DNA of 40,012 bases from Neorhizobium sp. UBA3556. Its GTDB lineage: Bacteria; Pseudomonadota; Alphaproteobacteria; Rhizobiales; Rhizobiaceae. Under the pieces are notes generated by a model. That model saw only the letters and a list, made by a program, of their open reading frames with translations, made no database searches and was not told the DNA's origin. The position numbers and the translations under genes were made by a program. The stretch's first letter is position 1. Every line of letters begins with the position of its first letter. The stretch spans positions 1-40,012 of the forward strand of contig DFNX01000007.1 in assembly GCA_002376235.1 (NCBI GenBank), read 5' to 3'. Shown here one piece after another: positions 33,843-40,012 of this stretch.

Positions 33843-35147
33843 ATGAAAATCGCTTTCGCATCAGTTCTTTCAACCGCAGCTTCGCTGCTGATGGCATCGA
33901 GCGCACTCGCCGCCACCGAAATATCGTGGTGGCACGCCATGACCGGCGCCAATAACGAGGTTGTCGACCAACTGGCCAAGGAGTTCAATGAAAGCCAATC
34001 CGATTACAAGATCGTGCCGGTCTTCAAGGGTACTTATCCGGAAACGCTGAATGCCGGCATCGCCGCTTTCCGCGCCAAGCAGCCGCCAGCCATCATGCAG
34101 GTGTTCGATGCAGGCAGCGGCGTGATGATGGGAGCGCAAGGCGCTATCGTGCCGGTGGCCGACGTTCTCGAAAAAGGCGGCTTCAAGTTCGACAAGGCGC
34201 AATATCTGCCCGGCATTGTCGCCTATTATTCGAAGCCCGACGGCACGATGCTGTCCTTCCCCTACAACTCGTCCTCGCCCATCCTCTATTACAACAAGGA
34301 TGTTTTTGAGAAGGCAGGCCTGAACGCCGACACGCCACCGAAAACATGGGGCGAGGTTTTCGAGGCCGCCAAGAAGATCAAATCCAGCGGTGCCGCCAAT
34401 TGCGGTTTCACCTCGACATGGCTGACCTGGATCCAGACCGAAAATTTTGCCGCATGGAACAATCTTTCCTATGGCAGCAATGAAAACGGCCTCGGAGGCA
34501 CGGACGTCAAGCTCGCATTCAATGCCGAACCCTTCGTCAAGCATTTCCAGTCGATTGCCGATCTCGCCAAGGACGGCACGTTCCGGTACGGCGGCCGCAC
34601 ATCGGAAGCCAAACAGCTGTTCACCTCCGGTGAATGCGGCATCCTGACGGAATCGTCCGGTGGTCTCGGCGATATCATCAAGTCCGGCATGAAATACGGC
34701 ATCGGCCAACTGCCCTATGTCGAGGGCGAAGGCAGGCCCCAAAACACCATTCCGGGCGGGGCCAGCCTCTGGGTCTTCGCCGGCAAGAGCGATGCCGAAT
34801 ACAAGGGCGTCGCCACCTTCTTCAACTTCCTGTCGCAGACCAAAATCCAGGCTCGCCTTCATCAGGTCTCCGGCTACATGCCGGTGACGATGGCGGCCTA
34901 TGAGGAGACCAAGAAGTCCGGCTTCTACGAAAAGAACCCCGGCCGCGAGACGCCGCTTCTGCAGATGATGGGCAAGCCGCCGACTGAAAATTCCAAGGGC
35001 GTTCGTCTCGTCAACCTGCCGCAGGTGCGCGACATCATGAACGAGGAGTTCGAGTCCATGCTGGCCGGCAAGCAGGACGCCAAGGCGGCGCTCGACAAGG
35101 CTGTCGAGCGCGGCAATGCGGCGATCCAGCAGGCCATCGGCAAATAA
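33843..35147 (+). CDS. ugpB: Glycerol-3-phosphate-type solute-binding protein UgpB
   Basis: 434 residues with signal peptide (cleavage after SALA). The mature sequence follows the UgpB family closely: ISWWHAMTGANNEVVDQLAK, YKIVPVFKGTYPETLNAGIA, SWLTWIQTENFAAWN-like region, GECGILTESSGGL and a GFYEKNPGRET segment near the end. E. coli UgpB binds sn-glycerol-3-phosphate and glycerophosphodiesters. GGGAGG precedes the ATG. It follows the phosphatase gene by 87 bases with no obvious terminator, so read-through from the upstream LacI-controlled promoter is possible. Confidence 0.92.
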   Translation: MKIAFASVLSTAASLLMASSALAATEISWWHAMTGANNEVVDQLAKEFNESQSDYKIVPVFKGTYPETLNAGIAAFRAKQPPAIMQVFDAGSGVMMGAQGAIVPVADVLEKGGFKFDKAQYLPGIVAYYSKPDGTMLSFPYNSSSPILYYNKDVFEKAGLNADTPPKTWGEVFEAAKKIKSSGAANCGFTSTWLTWIQTENFAAWNNLSYGSNENGLGGTDVKLAFNAEPFVKHFQSIADLAKDGTFRYGGRTSEAKQLFTSGECGILTESSGGLGDIIKSGMKYGIGQLPYVEGEGRPQNTIPGGASLWVFAGKSDAEYKGVATFFNFLSQTKIQARLHQVSGYMPVTMAAYEETKKSGFYEKNPGRETPLLQMMGKPPTENSKGVRLVNLPQVRDIMNEEFESMLAGKQDAKAALDKAVERGNAAIQQAIGK

Positions 35148-35218
35148 CAGCCTTCTCCAACCGTCCGCATGCCACCCCGGCATGCGGGCGGTGTTCCCGT
35201 GATCCGAGGAGCCTGCCC

Positions 35219-36100
35219 GTGCAAAGCACCGTCTTTCCGAACAAGATCCTTCCCTATTTTCTGGTCGCGCCGCAGATCGTGTTGACCGTCGTGTTCTTTT
35301 TCTGGCCGGCCAGCCAGGCGCTCTACCAGTCCGCCATGCGGGAAGACCCGTTCGGGCTGCAAAGCACGTTTGTCGGCCTTGCCAATTTCTCCGCGATCCT
35401 GTCGGACGCCAACTATCTGCATGCGCTACGCGTCACCGTCGTCTTCAGCGTCGCGACCGCCCTGCTCTCGATGGGTATCGCGCTGCTGCTGGCGACCGCC
35501 GCCGATCTCGTGGTGCGCGGCAAAGGGTTTTACCGCACGATGATGATCATCCCCTATGCGGTAGCACCTGCCGTGGCCGGCATGTTGTGGCTGTTCATGT
35601 TCAACCCGGCCATGGGCACGTTCGCCTATATCCTGCGCCGCAACGGTGTCGCCTGGGACCCGCTTCTGAACGGCGACCAGGCCATGGCGCTGGTGGTGGT
35701 GGCTGCCGCATGGAAACAGATCAGCTACAACTTTCTGTTCTTCGTGGCAGGCCTGCAGGCCATCCCGAAATCATTGCTGGAGGCTGCCTCCATCGATGGC
35801 GCGCGTGGGTCTCGCCGTTTCTGGACGATTGTCTTTCCGCTTCTGGCGCCAACCACTTTTTTCCTGCTGGTCGTGAACACCGTCTACGCCTTTTTCGACA
35901 CGTTCGGTATCATCCATTCGGTCACGGGCGGCGGGCCGGCCAAGGCCACGGAAACGCTGGTCTACAAGGTATATAACGACGGTTTCGTGAACCTCAATCT
36001 CGGCTCGTCGGCCGCCCAGTCGGTCATCCTGATGGTCATCGTCATTGCGCTGACCGCCTTCCAGTTCCGCTTCGTCGAGCGGCGCGTGCATTATGCGTGA
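35219..36100 (+). CDS. ugpA: ABC permease UgpA
   Basis: 293 residues from a GTG with GAGGAG seven bases upstream. Six membrane segments; EAA loop LLEAASIDGARGSRRFWTIV near residue 185. FDTFGIIHSVTGGGPAKATE is characteristic of the MalF/UgpA side. It lies between ugpB and ugpE in standard order. Confidence 0.92.
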   Translation: MQSTVFPNKILPYFLVAPQIVLTVVFFFWPASQALYQSAMREDPFGLQSTFVGLANFSAILSDANYLHALRVTVVFSVATALLSMGIALLLATAADLVVRGKGFYRTMMIIPYAVAPAVAGMLWLFMFNPAMGTFAYILRRNGVAWDPLLNGDQAMALVVVAAAWKQISYNFLFFVAGLQAIPKSLLEAASIDGARGSRRFWTIVFPLLAPTTFFLLVVNTVYAFFDTFGIIHSVTGGGPAKATETLVYKVYNDGFVNLNLGSSAAQSVILMVIVIALTAFQFRFVERRVHYA

Positions 36101-36109
36101 GGTGAGAAG

Positions 36110-36958
36110 ATGATCGAAAACCGACCCATAGCCAGCCTGATGGCGCATCTGATGCTGATCCTCGGCATCATCATCGTCGCCTTCCCGATCTATTACACAG
36201 TCATCGCCTCGACGGCGCCCTCCGGCGCCATCATCAGGCCGCCTCTGTCGCTTCTGCCCGGCGGGCATATGGTGGAGAATTATTCGGAATCCATTTCCGG
36301 CGGCGTCCAACGTGTCGTCGGCGTCAGTCTTGAACGGCTGCTGTTCAACAGTTTTGTCGTCGCGGTCGCTATTGCCATCGGCAAGATCGTCATCTCATTT
36401 CTGTCGGCCTTCGCGATCGTGTTCTTTCGCTTTCCCTTCCGGATGGGCTTTTTCTGGATGATCTTCATCACGCTGATGCTGCCGGTGGAAGTGCGCATCC
36501 TGCCGACCTACAAGGTGATCGTCGATCTCGGCCTGCTGAACACCTATGCCGGCCTCACCCTGCCGCTGATGGCATCGGCGACAGCCACCTTCCTGTTCCG
36601 GCAGTTTTTCCTGACCATTCCCGGCGAGATGCTGGAGGCTGCGCGTATCGACAATGCCGGGCCGTTCCGTTTCATGAAGGATATTCTCCTGCCGCTGTCG
36701 ATGACCAATATCGCGGCGCTGTTCGTCATCCTCTTCATCTACGGATGGACGCAATATCTCTGGCCGCTGCTCGTCACCGACCGGGCCGAGATGAACACGA
36801 TCATCATCGGCCTGCGCCGCATGGTGGATTTCGCAGATGCCTCGACGCCGTGGAACTACGTAATGGTCACGGCGATCCTGGCAATCATTCCTCCCGTCAT
36901 CGTCGTGGTGCTGATGCAGCGCTGGTTCGTCAAAGGTTTGGTGGAGACCGAAAAGTAA
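36110..36958 (+). CDS. ugpE: ABC permease UgpE
   Basis: 282 residues; GAGGTGAGAAG stands just before the ATG. Six membrane segments, with EAA loop MLEAARIDNAGPFRFMKDIL near residue 180 and the LPVEVRILPTYKV segment usual in UgpE/MalG proteins. The stop overlaps the ugpC start (TAATG). Confidence 0.92.
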   Translation: MIENRPIASLMAHLMLILGIIIVAFPIYYTVIASTAPSGAIIRPPLSLLPGGHMVENYSESISGGVQRVVGVSLERLLFNSFVVAVAIAIGKIVISFLSAFAIVFFRFPFRMGFFWMIFITLMLPVEVRILPTYKVIVDLGLLNTYAGLTLPLMASATATFLFRQFFLTIPGEMLEAARIDNAGPFRFMKDILLPLSMTNIAALFVILFIYGWTQYLWPLLVTDRAEMNTIIIGLRRMVDFADASTPWNYVMVTAILAIIPPVIVVVLMQRWFVKGLVETEK

Positions 36959-37995
36959 TGGCTACGATTGAACTCAAGGACGTGCGCAAGACCTATGGCG
37001 CGAATATCGACGCCATCAAGGGTGTATCGCTCGACATCAAAGATGGCGAAATGATCGTTCTTGTCGGCCCGTCTGGCTGCGGAAAATCCACGCTTTTGCG
37101 CATGGTCGCCGGGCTCGAAAGCATCACCGGCGGTGATGTGACGATTGCCGGACGGCGGGTGAATGATCTCGAACCATCGGAACGTGACATTGCCATGGTG
37201 TTCCAGAATTATGCGCTTTACCCGCATATGTCGGTGCGCCAGAACCTTGCTTATGGCCTGAAGAACCGCAACACTCCGAAAGACGAAATCGACCGGCGCA
37301 TTACCGAGGCAGCCCGCGCGCTGGAAATCGAACAGTTTCTTGACCGCAAGCCGCGACAGCTTTCCGGCGGCCAGCGCCAGCGGGTGGCCATGGGGCGCGC
37401 CATTGTGCGAAAGCCGGCAGCCTTCCTGTTCGATGAGCCGCTCTCCAACCTCGATGCGAAACTCCGCGTTCAGATGCGTGTCGAAATCCGCCGGCTGCAG
37501 CGTTCGCTTGCCACCACGTCGATCTATGTCACCCATGACCAGATGGAGGCGATGACGCTTGCCGACCGGCTGGTGGTGCTCAATGCAGGTCGTATCGAAC
37601 AGGTCGGCACGCCGATCGAGCTTTATGAAAAACCGGCAACTACATTCGTTGCCACCTTTATCGGTTCGCCATCCATGAACCTGATGAAACCGGCCGGAGG
37701 TTCTCGCAAAAACATCAACTGGCCATCGAATGTGGCGACCCTTGGCATTCGCCCTGAAGATCTTGTCATCGCCGATGCCTCGACCGGAAATGGGTTCGGC
37801 ACCAAAGTGCAGGTGATGGCGGTCGAACTGGTGGGGGCCGAAAGCTATGTGCATGGCACGACAGAAGACCGTAGCGCGATCGTTTTCCGTGTACCAGGCC
37901 GCTCAATCATCCCGATCGGCGAGATGCTGGAACTCACCGCCGCGCCAGACCGCTTCCACTTTTTCGACAGCGACGGGAAACGCATCACGACATGA
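36958..37995 (+). CDS. ugpC: ABC ATP-binding protein UgpC
   Basis: 345 residues from the ATG at 36958 overlapping the ugpE stop. Walker A GPSGCGKSTL, signature LSGGQRQRVAMG, Walker B FLFDEPLSNLD, switch VTHDQMEAMT, then a TOBE domain with GIRPEDLVIAD and AVELVGAESYVHG, close to UgpC/MalK. An open frame back to 36745 lies within ugpE and is rejected. Confidence 0.93.
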   Translation: MATIELKDVRKTYGANIDAIKGVSLDIKDGEMIVLVGPSGCGKSTLLRMVAGLESITGGDVTIAGRRVNDLEPSERDIAMVFQNYALYPHMSVRQNLAYGLKNRNTPKDEIDRRITEAARALEIEQFLDRKPRQLSGGQRQRVAMGRAIVRKPAAFLFDEPLSNLDAKLRVQMRVEIRRLQRSLATTSIYVTHDQMEAMTLADRLVVLNAGRIEQVGTPIELYEKPATTFVATFIGSPSMNLMKPAGGSRKNINWPSNVATLGIRPEDLVIADASTGNGFGTKVQVMAVELVGAESYVHGTTEDRSAIVFRVPGRSIIPIGEMLELTAAPDRFHFFDSDGKRITT

Positions 37996-38045
37996 AAACG
38001 GGCAAACTTACCAAGACAGCGATCGGAGCTTGCATCCAAAAAGCA

Positions 38046-38079
38046 AGCGAATATCATTCGTCGGCTAATTATATTCGCT
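38046..38079. repeat. Nested inverted repeats before the Na/Pi transporter gene
   Basis: AGCGAATAT (38046-38054) pairs with ATATTCGCT (38071-38079). The left arm can instead pair locally as CGAAT-ATC-ATTCG (38048-38060). The two hairpins exclude each other. This lies 20 bases before the next start codon and 50 after ugpC; it may be a terminator, operator or attenuator-like leader. Confidence 0.5.
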
Positions 38080-38099
38080 AATCTTCGACTGGATTTTCC

Positions 38100-39773
38100 A
38101 TGTCCTTCATTTTCGCCATAATCGCACTCGCCGGTCATATCGCCCTCCTTTTATGGGGGACGCGGATGGTGCAGACAGGCATCCAGCGTGCCTTTGGCCC
38201 GAGCCTGCGATCCTTTCTGGGGCACGCGCTTGGCAATCGTATGAAAGCCTTCCTAGCGGGCATGGGAGTGACGGCGATCCTGCAGAGCAGCACCGCAACT
38301 GGTCTGATGGCGACGGGCTTTACCGCCGGCGGGATGGTTGCACTCGTGCCGGCACTCGCGGTCATGCTGGGTGCGAATGTCGGGAGCACGCTTATCGTGC
38401 AAGTCCTTTCCTTTAACGTCGCGGCTGCATCACCGGCTCTGATATTGATCGGCGTGCTGATGTTCCGCCGTTTGCAGAATCCGCAGGTGCACGATCTGGG
38501 CCGTGTTTTTATTGGCATCGGCTTCATGCTGCTGGCGTTGCATCAGCTGCTCGATGTCTTAGAACAATATGCCGACACGACGGCATTCCAGGCCGTTCTC
38601 CAGGCCATCTCGAAGGCGCCGGTGCTCAGCCTGCTGCTCGCCGCGGCTCTGACCTGGGCTGCTCATTCCAGCGTCGCTGTCGTGCTGCTCGTCATGTCTC
38701 TGGCAAGCCAGGGACTCCTCGCCCCCTATCAGGCCTGCGCACTCACCCTTGGCGCCAATCTCGGCACGGCGATCAATCCAGTCGTGGAGGGCCAGTCGGG
38801 AGCGGGCCTTTCGACGCGCCGCCTGCCGATCGGCAACCTGCTGACACGGGTGTTAGGAACCACTTTGGCGTTCGCATTCCTGGAACCGATTGTCGACATG
38901 ATGGCGTCTTTCGGCAATCAGGACGGCCGCGTGGTGGCGAATTTTCACACGGTTTTCAACATCTTCGTGGCCGCGCTGTTCATGCCGTTCCTGACTCCAT
39001 TCGCCAGCGCATTGGTGAAATTCATGCCCCAGCGCATCGATGAGGGCGACCCGGGGCAACCGCGTTACCTCGACCCTTCGGCGAAAGAAACGCCGATCGT
39101 CGCGCTTCAGGCAGCGGCGCGCGAGGTTCTGCGGATTGTCGACATTCTGGAAGAAATGCTAGCCGGAACAAAGTCGGCACTATCGGCCAATGACCGCAGG
39201 GCGCTATCAGCGCTTCGCAAGCAGGACACCATCCTCGACCGGCTAAACACCGCCGTCAAAATTTACCTGACCTCTATCGATCCAGATGAACTCAGCGATG
39301 CCGACAAGCAGAGACTTGAGGAGATTCTCATCTTTTCGACAGGCCTGGAACATGCAGGTGATGTGCTCGATCAGAATGTGCTTCCTCATCTGGCAAAACG
39401 CCTGCGCCGAGGCATGACCTTTTCAAAAACCTCACGAAACGAACTGGACGCTCTTTTCGACCGCCTTGCGACAAATCTTCAAACCGCCGCCGCGCTGTTC
39501 ATGTCGCAGGACAAGCGAATGGCACGCATGCTGGCTGAGGAAAAGATCGTATTCCGCAAAGCTGAGCGAAACGGCACGAAAGCCCATTTTGAGCGGTTAC
39601 GAAAAGGAGATGTCACGACCGCTGAAACCAGTTCTCTGCATCTCGATCTGCTGCGCGACCTCAAGCAGATCAACTCTCACCTCGTGGCCGCTGCTGCCTA
39701 TCCGGTTCTCGAGCAGCAGGGTGAATTGTTGCCAAGCAGGATCTCAGCAAACGGCACTGTAACGGCATCGTAA
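38100..39773 (+). CDS. Na/Pi-cotransporter-like protein with PhoU-like C-terminus
   Basis: 557 residues. Two inverted Na/Pi-cotransporter repeats contain the family's serine motifs: ILQSSTATGLMATGF near residue 60 and AAHSSVAVVLLVMS near 190. A helical PhoU-like domain fills about residues 340-550. The role is phosphate movement across the inner membrane, import or export depending on conditions. The last codons and stop (39764-39773, GGC.ATCG.TAA within GTA ACG GCA TCG TAA) fall inside the IS6 terminal repeat, so the native C-terminus has been replaced by a few residues. Confidence 0.9.
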   Translation: MSFIFAIIALAGHIALLLWGTRMVQTGIQRAFGPSLRSFLGHALGNRMKAFLAGMGVTAILQSSTATGLMATGFTAGGMVALVPALAVMLGANVGSTLIVQVLSFNVAAASPALILIGVLMFRRLQNPQVHDLGRVFIGIGFMLLALHQLLDVLEQYADTTAFQAVLQAISKAPVLSLLLAAALTWAAHSSVAVVLLVMSLASQGLLAPYQACALTLGANLGTAINPVVEGQSGAGLSTRRLPIGNLLTRVLGTTLAFAFLEPIVDMMASFGNQDGRVVANFHTVFNIFVAALFMPFLTPFASALVKFMPQRIDEGDPGQPRYLDPSAKETPIVALQAAAREVLRIVDILEEMLAGTKSALSANDRRALSALRKQDTILDRLNTAVKIYLTSIDPDELSDADKQRLEEILIFSTGLEHAGDVLDQNVLPHLAKRLRRGMTFSKTSRNELDALFDRLATNLQTAAALFMSQDKRMARMLAEEKIVFRKAERNGTKAHFERLRKGDVTTAETSSLHLDLLRDLKQINSHLVAAAAYPVLEQQGELLPSRISANGTVTAS

Positions 39774-40012
39774 ACTTAACCGGGGTGAGGCCGTTGAGGG
39801 ACCTGCCGCATAGCCAGCCAATCACACTCGCGCGATTTTCGCCCACATGCTCATCGCCGCTGCGCGAAGTTCGCGGTGGTGGCTGGAGGCAATATCGTGA
39901 CGTGGGATGTGGAACAAGTTGGCGATCGGATTGTGGATCGAGACAAAGCGCTGCAAGTGGCCTCGTGACTTGAAGCGCTTCATGATCCGTTCTCGCCGCC
40001 GGGTGGGCTGAT
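39764..40012 (-). mobile_element. IS6-family element, partial at window edge
   Basis: The terminal repeat GGCATCGTAAACTTAAC is at 39764-39780; the transposase reads toward it and stops 58 bases inside. The element continues beyond the window, so its other end and integrity are unknown. Confidence 0.85.
39822..40012 (-). CDS. IS6-family transposase, C-terminal part
   Basis: 63 complete codons visible, running from QPTRRRERIMKRFKSRGH through LQRFVSIHNPIANLFHIP to MWAKIARV and a stop at 39822. It is close to the deleted copy at 26771-27227 (differences such as F/C, G/R and IA/IS), so the two belong to one family but are separate copies. The part carrying the catalytic DDE residues lies outside the window. 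Confidence 0.9.
   Translation of the reverse strand, partial: QPTRRRERIMKRFKSRGHLQRFVSIHNPIANLFHIPRHDIASSHHRELRAAAMSMWAKIARV

Noticed and set aside
36745..36957. N-terminal extension of the ugpC frame
   Set aside because: It overlaps ugpE in another frame; the ATG at 36958 fits the family start and overlaps the ugpE stop.

Overview
The window looks like an accessory region from an alphaproteobacterium of the Rhizobium/Agrobacterium group. The evidence is the high GC content, the dense ABC-importer operons with LacI-type regulators, a FixJ-like two-component system, rhizobial small proteins (DUF6481-like, CspA), REP-type palindromes and IS6-family transposases of rhizobial type. No replication, conjugation, rRNA or complete tRNA genes are visible, so I cannot say whether this is chromosome, chromid or plasmid.

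Layout. (1) 281-6929, minus strand: one LacI-controlled operon reading regulator, solute-binding protein, two permeases, ATPase, MGH1/GH63-like glycosidase. Its promoter carries two copies of CCAAAACGTTTTGG and abuts a broken vapBC pair (6947-7490). (2) 7587-10544: MscS-type channel, SPW-repeat membrane protein, lipoprotein esterase. (3) 10661-14223: an EmrAB-like efflux pump divergent from its TetR regulator, with three matching 16-bp operators between them. (4) 14394-20881: MASE1/triple-PAS histidine kinase, FixJ-like regulator, stand-alone receiver, metallo-beta-lactamase-fold hydrolase, NmrA-like oxidoreductase, secreted cupin. A shared 16-bp palindrome (CTAnnCCTTnGnnTAG) before several of these genes suggests a local regulon. 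(5) 21079-27284: a decayed stretch with an IS21-like end, a truncated DJ-1/PfpI gene, a frameshifted SCO gene, a DUF6481 remnant, a small overlapping ORF pair with a (Glu-Gly)5 repeat, cspA, a single-domain response regulator, small hypothetical genes and an internally deleted IS6 element. (6) 27320-39773: a LacI regulator divergent from an AfuABC-like importer, an inositol-monophosphatase-like phosphatase, a complete ugpBAEC-type importer and a Na/Pi cotransporter-like protein. This reads as an organophosphate or sugar-phosphate uptake cluster.

IS6-family ends sit at both edges (5-22 and 39764-39780) and at 27268-27284. The right-hand end supplies the stop codon of the Na/Pi transporter gene. 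The region was therefore probably assembled or bracketed by IS6-type recombination.

The strongest leads for something undescribed are the shared-palindrome regulon in block 4, the organophosphate block with its LacI operators, and the coupled small ORF pair at 22568-22926. All functional statements come from reading the sequence and recognising motifs; no database search was run.
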